NCBI GenBank assembly: GCA_964612995.1
Contig: CAZTGE010000187.1
Span: forward strand, 1 to 6,951
DNA from: SLQH01 sp964612995
GTDB lineage: Bacteria > Planctomycetota > UBA11346
Direction of reading: 5' to 3'
DNA: 6,951 nucleotides
Positions 1 to 6,769 of this stretch are shown one piece after another. Both the position numbers and the translations under genes were made by a program. The first letter of the stretch is position 1; each line of letters begins with the position of its first letter. The notes under the pieces were generated by a model that saw only the letters and a program-made list of their open reading frames with translations, was not told the DNA's origin and made no database searches.

Positions 1-60
1 CGATGGGGCCCCGAAAAAGCGCGAAGTAACCACTCATGCCCGATGGGCCTGAGTGCTTAC
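1..60. repeat. Left copy of a 60-bp inverted repeat with hairpin
   Basis: This stretch is the reverse complement of 6770-6829 with only four differences (positions 19, 20, 25 and 56). Its inner 35 nt (26-60) form a hairpin: an 11-bp stem GTAACCACTCA/TGAGTGCTTAC with one C-C mismatch, an unpaired position, then GCCC/GGGC around a 3-nt loop. Read outward on the minus strand, the hairpin is followed after 7 nt by a T5 run, so it could also act as a terminator for leftward transcription. The element may continue beyond the window's left edge. A minus-strand frame starting at ATG 37-35 reads MSGYFALFRGPI to the edge, parallel to the frame in the right copy. Read from 60 leftward, the end begins GTAAGC. 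It could be an insertion-sequence end or a dispersed palindromic repeat. Confidence 0.85.
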
Positions 61-288
61 CACCCGAACAGTTTCGTGCGCCTGTTCACGCGGTGCATCG
101 GTGTGCCGCCACATCGTTGCGTGCTGCTCGCGCGCCTCGATCACGCGATCCACGTTATCCTGCATGGCGATCTGGACATCGATACCATCGCCGGTCTGTG
201 GGGATTCACAGACCGGCGGCATCTGACGCGGACCATGCGCCGGCACCGTGCGGTCAGCCCCGGCGAGTTGCGCCGTCGCCTGCAGCGT
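61..288 (+). pseudogene. Truncated AraC/XylS-family regulator, C-terminal DNA-binding domain only
   Basis: The plus-strand frame in phase with 43 encodes the second part of an AraC-type DNA-binding domain. The recognition helix of the first helix-turn-helix survives (HPNSFVRLFTRCIGVPPHR, about 61-117). The linker and the complete second helix-turn-helix follow (IDTIAGLWGFTDRRHLTRT, about 175-231), then the family's closing motif (RRHRAVSPGELRRRL). The N-terminal sensor domain and the first helices are missing, because homology begins at the inner edge of the 60-bp repeat. It ends at about 288, where a long palindrome starts. The frame stays open to 693, overlapping the neighbouring gene antisense, but nothing after about 290 looks protein-like. 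An ATG at 43 lies inside the repeat, so a short product is possible, though a dead fragment is more likely. The original was probably a one-component transcription factor; its target is unknown. Confidence 0.72.
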
Positions 289-347
289 ATTCCATTCCCC
301 CGGAAAAGTGCGCATGACCCTGCGCGCTTTTCCAGGGGAATGGAATG
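288..347. repeat. Long near-perfect palindrome (about 26-bp stem)
   Basis: Positions 289-308 pair with 327-346 with a single mismatch, the arms containing TTCCATTCCCC and GGAAAAG. The stem continues inward as TGCGC (309-313) against GCGCG (322-326), leaving an 8-nt loop at 314-321. An outer T-G pair at 288/347 is possible. No T run follows on either strand, so a plain rho-independent terminator is not indicated. It lies exactly where recognisable AraC homology stops, so it is either the 3' hairpin of that old gene or an inserted REP/MITE-like palindrome. Confidence 0.75.
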
Positions 348-501
348 GGGGCGTGGCGGGGGCGACTGCGCGCAGCGCAGCGCAGAGCGAGCCCCCGCGA
401 ACAAAAAGCCGCGCGGGCGCCGACCGCTACAATGTGCCTTGGGATGCGGGCGGCGCCCGCGCTATGTTGTAGGGGTGCGGGACTCGCTCGTGAGCCCCAG
501 A
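348..501. other. Intergenic stretch with no supported gene
   Basis: This is very GC-rich sequence without convincing coding signal. It contains a small hairpin (GCGGGC 446-451 / GCCCGC 455-460) and a weak, mismatched stem at about 479-498. A TACAAT hexamer at 428-433 resembles a -10 box but lacks a matching -35 and leads to no gene on the plus strand. Confidence 0.5.
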
Positions 502-531
502 CCGGGCGCGGCGTTGTTGCGCCGCGCCCGG
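502..531 (-). terminator. Terminator-like hairpin downstream of the peptidase gene
   Basis: A perfect 12-bp stem (CCGGGCGCGGCG at 502-513 and its complement at 520-531) encloses the 6-nt loop TTGTTG. It begins 12 nt past the stop codon of the minus-strand gene, the usual place for a transcription end. No T run follows on the minus strand, so it may only stabilise the mRNA 3' end, or termination may occur at the hairpin plus T5 in the left inverted repeat. Confidence 0.55.
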
Positions 532-543
532 GCCGGCGTCGGC

Positions 544-3500
544 TCAGCTGTCCTCGATCGGCACCGTGAGGAATCGCAGGACGTGATCGAGAAGGTGCTC
601 GAGGCCTGTGAAGCTGGCCGCGTCCGTGTCCGTTTCGATGGTCTGCGGGTCGCCATCGTCGCAGGTGACTTCGATCGGCTCGACCAGCGGTGAGACGGTG
701 ATCACCACGGTGCGGTGTCCGTCCGCATCGGCGTCGAGGATGGTCACCAGGACGCTGTCCTTGGCCCCGGGCAGGCAGCCCGAGATGCTCGGCAGGGAGA
801 TGGTGAAAGTCTCCGGGCCTTCGACCGCGTCGTCATCGAGCAGGGGGATGTCGAGGTAGCGTTCGCCGCCTTCGCCCGCAGGCCAGCTGGGGAAGGCATC
901 GAGCGCATTCTCGAAGTCCTCGTCCTTGACGGCCGAGCGCCCGGTCAGGCGTGCGATGGCCGAAGCTGAACCGGCCTCGGCGCTGACATCGCGCCGGACC
1001 AGCGTCACGCGCAGGACCTCGCCTTCGCTGCCGCTGGCGGTGGTGGCGGTGAATTCCAGCACGCCGCCCGGGTTGTCGTTGGCATCGATGACCACCTGGC
1101 AGCGGGCATCCGCGAGCACGGTGTGCGCGCTCGCCCGGCCCGCGAGCAGCTGGAAGTCCTCGGCCCGTTCGCTCGCATCGTCGTCGACCGTGGACACGGT
1201 GACGGTCTTGACGCTCTGGTCGCCGGCTGGCCATGTGAGCGTGGTGATCGAGTGGGGGAAATCCTCGGGATGCTGCGCGCTGCCGCGGCTGGTGGCGATG
1301 TCGACGCTCGCGGCCCCATCGCCACCGCTGCGACGCAGTTCGAGGACCACGTCATCGCCTTCCTCGACGACAATCTGTGAGTCCAGCATTTCGATCACGC
1401 CGCCGTGGTCGTTGCCGAGGATGGTGACCGTGGCGCTGTCGATGCCGAGGGTGGCACCGCCGGTCGCCTCGAGCAGCTCGCAGGTCAGGGTCTCATCGTC
1501 CTCGCCGATCGCATCGTCGGTGATGGGGATGCGGACCAGGCGCGAGCCGGTCTCGCCATCGGCCCAGCTGAGGACCTGGTCGATCGCGGTGAAATCGCTC
1601 GCCCCGGCGCTGCCGACGAGGCTGCGACAGCGGACGGTGGCAGCGCCGTCGCCGCCATCGCGGCGCTCGACGGTGAGCGCCGCGAAGCCGCCCTCGACCG
1701 CGTTCACGGCCGAGGCGTGCAGGCTCAGTACGCCGGGGGACGATTCCGCGCTGGCGCTGCCCGTCGCAGTCCAATGCACCGTCGCGGCGTCGGGATCGTT
1801 GCTGCTGGCGGTGATCGCCGCCGACCAGCTGGCGGCGGTAGGGGTGATATCCAGCACCAGCGTCGCCGATGACAGGGGCAGCACGGTCTCCGGATCGTTG
1901 CTGAGCACCGCCTCACAGCCATCCGTGCTCAGCGACCAGCCGCTGCAGCTCAGGGGCACGCTGCCGCGGTTGGTGAGCGTGTAGACGACGCGCTCGGCAT
2001 GGCCCTGGCGGGTGCCGGTGACGGTGTCGTCGTCGCCCTGGGCGATGTCTGCTGCGCCGCGTCGCACGGCCAGGGTCGCGGTCTCGGTCTGGCCATGGGG
2101 GAGGATCTCGATCGCGTTGACCGCGGCCGGGGCGCTCGCCTCGGCGTTGCGCGCGAAGGTCAGATCGAGCACGCCATCGGTGACGGAGATGTCGGTGAAG
2201 GTCTGCACCAGGGCCGTGCGGCGGTCGCCGGCTTCGGCCCATGCGTCCAGGGCGGTGGCGAGGCGTGTGCCCTCGATGTCGATGTCGAGCAGGCTCTCGC
2301 CGGGGTTCTTGACCTTGTCGGTATCGGCGACGGCGAGGTGCACGCGCACGTCGAAGGAGCCGTTGCCGAGCGGTACCGTGTACCGGCAGGGCTGGTCGAC
2401 CTTGTCGATGCGGATGAAGGATTGATAGAGCAGGTCCTCGGTGGTCCCGGCGATGCCATCGTTCTCGAAGCGCGTGCTGCCGCCGTTGCGACCCCAGGTG
2501 CCGCTGGCGTAGCCCTGGTCGTACAGCCAGCGGTGGCCGGCGGCGTCGAAGTAGTCGGCATCATCGCTGGTGTATTCACCGTCCGCCTTGCGCGAGCCCT
2601 GGTGGTAGCCGCAGTTGATCCGCAGCGGCCGGCCCGGTTGCGGGGCGACGCGGATCTCCGCGGTGGTCTGCCACCTGCAGGCCTGATAGGCGTCGCTGAC
2701 CACCAGCATCGGCTGGTAGCGATGCGGCACCGGGTAGTGGTGTTGATGGCTGGCAGGGTCGCTCATCAGCACCGCTTCGCCGGCGCCATCGTTGTAGCCA
2801 TAGGGAAACAGCTCATGGGTGGCGATGCCGTCGGCGTCGCTGGCGCTCGCGCTGAAGGTCACGCTGCCGCCGCAGGCGACCTCATCGCTGGCCGCGCTGA
2901 AGCTGTCGATGGTCGGCAGGGAGTTGCCGGTGAAACAGGAGGGGGTCTTGGTCACGGTGAGGTCGCCGTAGGACTGCACCGGATAGCCGAAGGTCTCGAC
3001 GAAGACGCGCCCGAGGCTCTTACCGTTGTTCCAGCCGACGCGGAAGAGGCTGCTGGCTGAGAGATCTTCGGCGCAGGCGAAGAGGGCGCCGCCGTGGCGG
3101 CTGAACAGCGACCGGGCGCACATGCCGCCGATCTCGTTGACATTGCACGAACCGATGGCGTAGATGCGGATCTGGTTGGGCCGGCTGTAGAACGAGCCCA
3201 GACCCCCGACTTCGGTACTGTTGCCGCTCTTGAAGCCGTGTGCCGCGGCGATGAAGTACTCGCCGCCGGTATCGTAGATGTTCGACATGTTCTTGCCGAC
3301 GTAATCCGACTCGGCGTAGAGCTCTTCGATGTGGTGGCCCCAGAGGGTGTCGAGCCGGCTGTCCTCGCCGTAGAAGGCATCGTAGACGGTGCGATCCTTG
3401 AAGTCGCCCGACAGGGCCCAGTAGCCGATGTCGGGATAGCGGCTGGCCCCGCAGCGCCAGGCGTGGAGATGGTCGAAGTACCGGCGCAGCATGGTGACCC

Positions 3501-3990
3501 GGTCGGCGTGGACGGCGTGTTCCTTCTGGTCGAGGGCGTCGATGCGCGAGGCCCAGATGTCCGGCTCCAGACCCGGCCCCTCGGGTTTGGGGGTGAAGAT
3601 GTCGAGATACCAGAAGGCGTCGTCGAGCCAGCTGTAGTGGTTCGTCGTTCCTCCAGACTCGAGGCTGTAGACCGGCGAGGGGAAGCGGCCGATGAAGAGG
3701 ACGCCCTCCAGGCTGGCGGATTGCCCGTGCAGGTCGCGCAGGTGTTCCCAGATCGCGATGACGTGAGCGTTGTCGTTGCGGGTCTCGAGCTGATCGACCG
3801 GCCAGGTCTCGACCAGGGGCTGGTAGCCGCTCGCAGACAGGTCCGCTTCCCAGGTGGCGAGCTGATCGTGCAAGGCCGTGTGGAGATCGGCCCGGACCAG
3901 GGCGAGCACGCGTGGACGGGCTGGCTCTGCACTCCAGGCGATGGAAGAAAAACAGGTCAGGCAGGTGAGCAGGGCGAACAACAGGCGCAT
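544..3990 (-). CDS. Exported C25-like (clan CD) cysteine peptidase with malectin-like and three Calx-beta domains
   Basis: The product is a 1148-aa protein with an N-terminal signal peptide (MRLLFALLTCLTCFSSIAWS, cleavage near residue 20-21). Residues about 24-350 resemble gingipain-type C25 peptidases: an N-terminal Rossmann-like segment, LEGVLFIGRFPSP (95-107), DIWASRID, then hydrophobic strands ending in AAAHG (His251) and IGSCNV (Cys282). This is the clan CD His/Cys dyad layout, so a secreted endopeptidase is likely; cleavage specificity cannot be read. Following modules are a PKD/Ig-like region (357-449), a malectin-like carbohydrate-binding domain (455-632, INCGYHQG to VNAIEILP), an ASPM/choice-of-anchor-D-like domain (638-746, TLTNRGS, SNDPDAA), and Calx-beta domains at about 754-861, 865-972 and 977-1086. 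The 60-residue tail shows no LPXTG, PEP-CTERM or other familiar anchor. The start at 3990 is preferred because it precedes the signal peptide and follows GAGGA by 8 nt; an upstream ATG at 4074 would add 28 residues that bury the signal. It is divergent from the sigma-54 activator. The non-catalytic modules are recognised more surely than the substrate. Confidence 0.82.
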   Translation of the reverse strand: MRLLFALLTCLTCFSSIAWSAEPARPRVLALVRADLHTALHDQLATWEADLSASGYQPLVETWPVDQLETRNDNAHVIAIWEHLRDLHGQSASLEGVLFIGRFPSPVYSLESGGTTNHYSWLDDAFWYLDIFTPKPEGPGLEPDIWASRIDALDQKEHAVHADRVTMLRRYFDHLHAWRCGASRYPDIGYWALSGDFKDRTVYDAFYGEDSRLDTLWGHHIEELYAESDYVGKNMSNIYDTGGEYFIAAAHGFKSGNSTEVGGLGSFYSRPNQIRIYAIGSCNVNEIGGMCARSLFSRHGGALFACAEDLSASSLFRVGWNNGKSLGRVFVETFGYPVQSYGDLTVTKTPSCFTGNSLPTIDSFSAASDEVACGGSVTFSASASDADGIATHELFPYGYNDGAGEAVLMSDPASHQHHYPVPHRYQPMLVVSDAYQACRWQTTAEIRVAPQPGRPLRINCGYHQGSRKADGEYTSDDADYFDAAGHRWLYDQGYASGTWGRNGGSTRFENDGIAGTTEDLLYQSFIRIDKVDQPCRYTVPLGNGSFDVRVHLAVADTDKVKNPGESLLDIDIEGTRLATALDAWAEAGDRRTALVQTFTDISVTDGVLDLTFARNAEASAPAAVNAIEILPHGQTETATLAVRRGAADIAQGDDDTVTGTRQGHAERVVYTLTNRGSVPLSCSGWSLSTDGCEAVLSNDPETVLPLSSATLVLDITPTAASWSAAITASSNDPDAATVHWTATGSASAESSPGVLSLHASAVNAVEGGFAALTVERRDGGDGAATVRCRSLVGSAGASDFTAIDQVLSWADGETGSRLVRIPITDDAIGEDDETLTCELLEATGGATLGIDSATVTILGNDHGGVIEMLDSQIVVEEGDDVVLELRRSGGDGAASVDIATSRGSAQHPEDFPHSITTLTWPAGDQSVKTVTVSTVDDDASERAEDFQLLAGRASAHTVLADARCQVVIDANDNPGGVLEFTATTASGSEGEVLRVTLVRRDVSAEAGSASAIARLTGRSAVKDEDFENALDAFPSWPAGEGGERYLDIPLLDDDAVEGPETFTISLPSISGCLPGAKDSVLVTILDADADGHRTVVITVSPLVEPIEVTCDDGDPQTIETDTDAASFTGLEHLLDHVLRFLTVPIEDS

Positions 3991-3998
3991 GGCGCGGG

Positions 3999-4003
3999 TC
4001 CTC
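3999..4003 (-). promoter_or_regulatory. Ribosome binding site deciding the peptidase start
   Basis: GAGGA on the minus strand lies 8 nt upstream of the ATG at 3990-3988. This good Shine-Dalgarno match supports that start over the in-frame ATG at 4074. Confidence 0.7.
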
Positions 4004-4057
4004 GATGATAGGGAGACGGGGGACAGGCCTGCGGCACGCACTGCGCGCCGCATCTGG

Positions 4058-4073
4058 AGCCGATCTGTTGCCA
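4058..4073 (-). promoter_or_regulatory. Candidate sigma-54 (-24/-12) promoter for the peptidase gene
   Basis: On the minus strand this reads TGGCAACAGATCGGCT. The -24 half matches TGGCA, and GG and GC are separated by the required 10 nt. The -12 half (CGGC) is poor compared with TTGC. Transcription would start near 4047, giving a leader of about 57 nt before the ATG at 3990. The divergent neighbour encodes a sigma-54 activator with an intact GAFTGA loop, which makes the site worth noting. The match is weak enough to be chance. Confidence 0.3.
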
Positions 4074-4084
4074 CCTGTTGCCAC
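4065..4084. repeat. Perfect tandem duplication of a 10-mer
   Basis: CTGTTGCCAC occurs twice back to back, at 4065-4074 and 4075-4084. On the minus strand it gives two GTGGCA blocks, duplicating the possible -24 element of the sigma-54 promoter candidate. The outer copy places GG and GC 9 nt apart, one short of the sigma-54 norm. Confidence 0.7.
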
Positions 4085-4143
4085 GAGCATGCCAGCGACG
4101 AGCGCGTAGCCGGCCCGATTGCGGGGAGGGGACTGCGGGGGAG

Positions 4144-4165
4144 CGGGCCCGATCCATAAGGCCCG
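4144..4165. repeat. Small inverted repeat in the divergent intergenic region
   Basis: CGGGCC (4144-4149) and GGCCCG (4160-4165) form a perfect 6-bp inverted repeat with a 10-nt spacer. It lies about midway between the divergent starts and could be a protein-binding site or a short hairpin. In GC-rich DNA a repeat of this size can arise by chance. Confidence 0.3.
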
Positions 4166-4171
4166 TTCGAA

Positions 4172-4190
4172 CAGCTGCTTGGATCAGCTG
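4172..4190. promoter_or_regulatory. Candidate activator site: paired CAGCTG repeats
   Basis: The palindrome CAGCTG occurs at 4172-4177 and 4185-4190, with centres 13 bp apart, so the unit is both a direct and an inverted repeat. It lies about 125-145 bp upstream of the start predicted from the sigma-54 promoter candidate, a distance typical of enhancer-like sites for sigma-54 activators. No related site is available for comparison here. Confidence 0.3.
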
Positions 4191-4240
4191 GGTAGCGTGT
4201 GAGATGGATCCGCGGGTGGCGGGTTCCGGCGGTTACTGAT

Positions 4241-4265
4241 TGTGCTCATGCGGAATGCCAGCACA
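4241..4265. promoter_or_regulatory. Operator-like inverted repeat before the regulator gene
   Basis: TGTGCT (4241-4246) and AGCACA (4260-4265) form a perfect inverted repeat with a 13-nt spacer, ending 27 bp before the ATG at 4293. The surrounding 4235-4292 stretch is clearly more AT-rich than the coding DNA, as expected for a promoter. It may be an autoregulatory operator, and it fits a translation start at 4293 rather than at GTG 4242 or ATG 4248. Confidence 0.3.
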
Positions 4266-4292
4266 CTGTTTTGCATTCAGTATGAGTTCACA

Positions 4293-6536
4293 ATGAATCC
4301 ATCCACGGACGTGCTCGATCACCTGTTGCTCGCCAGCGTCAATCGCGCTTGTTTCGATCGGCAGGCCCTGCGGTCGGCCCTCACGCGGGACCCGGCCCTG
4401 GAGGCGGTGGTGGCGGCCTGCTGGCCGCGAGCGATGGGGGTGGCGCCGGAGGCCCGACCGGATCCGCTTCCTGCGATCGACGCCTTTCTCGCCACCGCGA
4501 GCGGGGCGGCTCAGGATCTGGCCCTGCTGCTGAGCGCCGATCGCGCGATCCAGCAGCGCCGCCATGCCCTTGCTGCAGCCCGGTTGGCCCTGCTCGACGG
4601 CCGCGCCACCAGGCCGCAGACGGCGCCCTGGCAGATCGCCGAGAACCATGTGCGGGCCAAGCTGGCCATGCGCCGTGGCGAGGTCACCGCGATGGCGCGG
4701 TGGCACGCGGCGGCGGTGGCGGCGGCAGAGGCCCACCCCGAAGTCGGCGATCCACTGCGTGAACTGGATCTGCGCATGCGGTTGATGACCCATCGCTGGG
4801 ACGGGTGCGACGCGATCCTCGCCGAGCTCGATCGCGGCGCCGCGACCGCGACCGGCATCGGGCATCGGGCGCTGCTGTGGCGTGCGTGGCTGGCGATCGA
4901 GCAAGGGCGTGCGGCAGACGCGCTCGCTTTGATCGCGGATCATCGTCGGGCCCCCTGGGCCTATCTCCTGCGTCTGGTCGCCGCGGCCCAGCTACAACGC
5001 TGGCCGACGGTCGAGGACCTGTTGGCCCACCCGCCCGGCGACGATGCCAGCGATCCGATGATCCTCGGCTACCGCGGCATGGTCCGCTATCTCGCCGGGC
5101 GCCTGGACGATGTCGCCGGTGTCCTCGCGCAGCTCAGCCTGAACGATCGTGAATCGACGCTGTTCCTGACCACCCTGCACCTCGCGCTGAACACGGCTCT
5201 GGCCAATGGTCGCGGCGCCCAGGCGCGACGCCTGCTCAGCCGTATCGACCCGCACGCCGACTTGCCGTCGTATCACCTCGAGTGGGCTCGCCTCCACCGC
5301 CTGGAGGGCGATGAAGACGCCGCGGCGGCGCGTTTCGCGCAGCTGGTGGCCAGCCAGCGACCGGCTTACATCGCCTGGCGTCTGCAGTGGGCGCACGAGT
5401 TGGCCAGCCACGCCCTGGTGGCATGGTGGTGGCCGCATTGCCAGAGCGGCGGCGTCGCGCGGCGGCTACCGGCCCTGCCCCCACCCCAGATGGCACCGGC
5501 AACGCCGGCCGGAGATGCCGAACCGGTGCTCGTGGGTGATGACCCCGCCATTCGCGACGCGCGTGAACGCATCGCCCTGTTCGCCCCTCGCAGCGAACCC
5601 GTGCTCATCAGCGGCGAGACCGGCACCGGCAAGGAGATCGTCGCCCGGCTGTTGCATCGCGCGGCGTGTCCCGACGCGCCCATGGTGAGTGTCAATTGCG
5701 CTGCCATTCCCGCCTCCCTGGCCGAAGCCGAGCTCTTCGGCCACGTACGCGGTGCATTCACCGGGGCCGAGCGCGCCCGCGGTGGTGCCATCGCCGCTGC
5801 CGGTGACGGCGTGTTGTTCCTCGACGAGATCGCCTCGCTGCCGCTGGCACTGCAGGGCGTGTTGCTGCGCGTGCTCGAAACCGGCGACTACCGCCCGGTG
5901 GGCGGAGACCGCAACCGCCGCCTGCGCGCGCGCGTCATCGCCGCCTGCGATGCAGACCTCAGCGCGGTGGTGGCCGAGGGACGGCTGCGCGCCGATCTTC
6001 TGTACCGCCTGCAGCGGCTGACCATCGACCTGCCTCCGCTGCGCCATCGTCCCGGAGACATCGCGGCCCTGGCGCAGCATTTCCTGACCCGCTTCGGCTT
6101 CGCCGGCCCGTCGGAACTCGATCGCTCGTTGTTGCGCCACTGGCGCCGCCATCCCTGGACCGGAAACGTTCGCGAACTGCGCAACGAGGTCGAACGCATG
6201 GCCATCCTCCACGGCGACGAGCGCCGCTTCACCGTGGCCCACTCGACCATCGCCACCGGTGCTGCCGGGCTGGCTCGCCCAACCTGCCGGCAGCCGCCGG
6301 TGGTCGGAGCCACCGCTGCCCGGCGTGAGCGGATCGTCCGCCTCGCACACAAGCAGGGGCATGTGACCCGCAAGGCGGTGATCACGGCCACTGGATGCGC
6401 GCCGGCGACAGCGCAACGCGATCTGAGTGCGCTCGTCGCAGCGGCACGGCTGCGTCGCGTGCGCCCCGGCATCGGGGTGCGGTTCGATTACTTCGTGCCC
6501 ACCGATACCGGCGCCGCCGCGTCTGCGACCGATTGA
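4293..6536 (+). CDS. Sigma-54-dependent transcriptional activator with TPR-like N-terminus and winged-helix C-terminus
   Basis: The product is a 747-aa enhancer-binding protein that would use ATP hydrolysis to open sigma-54 promoters. Residues 1-390 are alanine- and leucine-rich helical repeats of TPR-like character (for example 196-246 and 326-353), with no receiver, GAF or PAS signature; this is probably the sensing or partner-binding part. The AAA+ domain spans about 413-640: Walker A GETGTGKE (441-448), sigma-54 contact loop GAFTGA (487-492), Walker B GVLFLDEI (506-513), arginine fingers R566 and R572 in GRLRADLLYRL, and the sensor II region HPWTGNVREL (620-629). Sensor I reads AACD where AATN is usual. 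The C-terminus (about 675-736) is a DeoR-like winged helix (VTRKAVITATG, ATAQRDLSALVAAARLRRV) instead of a Fis-type helix-turn-helix. The ATG at 4293 is preferred because upstream sequence is AT-rich and operator-like; GTG 4242 and ATG 4248 are in frame and would add 17 or 15 residues. The ribosome site is weak (GAG at 4284-4286). It is divergent from the peptidase, its likely target. Confidence 0.9.
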   Translation: MNPSTDVLDHLLLASVNRACFDRQALRSALTRDPALEAVVAACWPRAMGVAPEARPDPLPAIDAFLATASGAAQDLALLLSADRAIQQRRHALAAARLALLDGRATRPQTAPWQIAENHVRAKLAMRRGEVTAMARWHAAAVAAAEAHPEVGDPLRELDLRMRLMTHRWDGCDAILAELDRGAATATGIGHRALLWRAWLAIEQGRAADALALIADHRRAPWAYLLRLVAAAQLQRWPTVEDLLAHPPGDDASDPMILGYRGMVRYLAGRLDDVAGVLAQLSLNDRESTLFLTTLHLALNTALANGRGAQARRLLSRIDPHADLPSYHLEWARLHRLEGDEDAAAARFAQLVASQRPAYIAWRLQWAHELASHALVAWWWPHCQSGGVARRLPALPPPQMAPATPAGDAEPVLVGDDPAIRDARERIALFAPRSEPVLISGETGTGKEIVARLLHRAACPDAPMVSVNCAAIPASLAEAELFGHVRGAFTGAERARGGAIAAAGDGVLFLDEIASLPLALQGVLLRVLETGDYRPVGGDRNRRLRARVIAACDADLSAVVAEGRLRADLLYRLQRLTIDLPPLRHRPGDIAALAQHFLTRFGFAGPSELDRSLLRHWRRHPWTGNVRELRNEVERMAILHGDERRFTVAHSTIATGAAGLARPTCRQPPVVGATAARRERIVRLAHKQGHVTRKAVITATGCAPATAQRDLSALVAAARLRRVRPGIGVRFDYFVPTDTGAAASATD

Positions 6537-6769
6537 CGCTCGGTCGAAGGGACGTGCACAGCGTATGTCGCCACTGCGGTGTGTGCGAGGCCCACCCGCT
6601 GCTGGTGGCCACGGAGCGAGCAGGTGCGTGGTGCCGGCATCGAACCAGTCGAAGGCGTGGCTGGCGGTGTCGCGGTACTCGTTGCCCGGTGGCGGGCTGC
6701 ATCCCCACTATGGTAGCCTCTCATGATTTCTCCGTGTCTTTGTGCCTCTGTGAGAAAAAAGGATCGAAC
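6537..6769. other. Non-coding flank with a possible decayed gene fragment
   Basis: No intact gene is supported here. On the minus strand, about 6611-6694 reads NEYRDTASHAFDWFDAGTTH and beyond with nearly every third base G or C, like real coding sequence of this genome. It has no start codon, is preceded by an in-frame TAG, and turns into arginine-rich nonsense. It may be a fragment of a lost gene of unknown identity. A small hairpin GCCCG/CGGGC (6684-6697) lies in it; no terminator with a T run is seen directly after the regulator. Confidence 0.35.
6730..6753. repeat. Three-unit period-8 repeat (CTCTGTGN type)
   Basis: The units are CTCCGTGT, CTTTGTGC and CTCTGTGA in tandem, followed by an A6 run at 6755-6760. 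From memory, closely similar CTCTGTG runs are scattered through genomes of many environmental bacteria, where the reverse strand reads as TEAQRHRE-like peptides. The same peptide type (TEAQRHGE) appears here on the minus strand. Its function is unknown. Confidence 0.6.

Noticed and set aside
428..433. TACAAT as a -10 promoter box
   Set aside because: There is no -35 partner at proper spacing and no plausible gene downstream on the plus strand.
289..693. AraC frame extended to 693 as a 216-aa gene
   Set aside because: After about residue 82 the translation is arginine-rich nonsense through a palindrome and then antisense to the peptidase 3' end.
3931..3990. Lipoprotein signal in the peptidase N-terminus (cysteines at residues 10 and 13)
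   Set aside because: The cysteines lie within the hydrophobic core and are preceded by threonine, which does not fit a lipobox; a standard signal peptidase I site near residue 20 fits better.
926..4008. Long plus-strand open frames (926-1984, 1999-3060, 3094-4008) antisense to the peptidase gene
   Set aside because: They are low-complexity shadows produced by GC-rich codon bias. The minus-strand frame has a signal peptide, ribosome site and recognisable domains across its whole length.
3991..4074. Peptidase start at the upstream ATG 4074
   Set aside because: It would put 28 residues before a clear signal peptide, while the ATG at 3990 has a well-spaced GAGGA.
61..6769. Target-site duplication just inside the two inverted repeats
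   Set aside because: The 8 bp at 61-68 (CACCCGAA) and 6762-6769 (GATCGAAC) do not match; any duplication for a composite element would lie outside the window.
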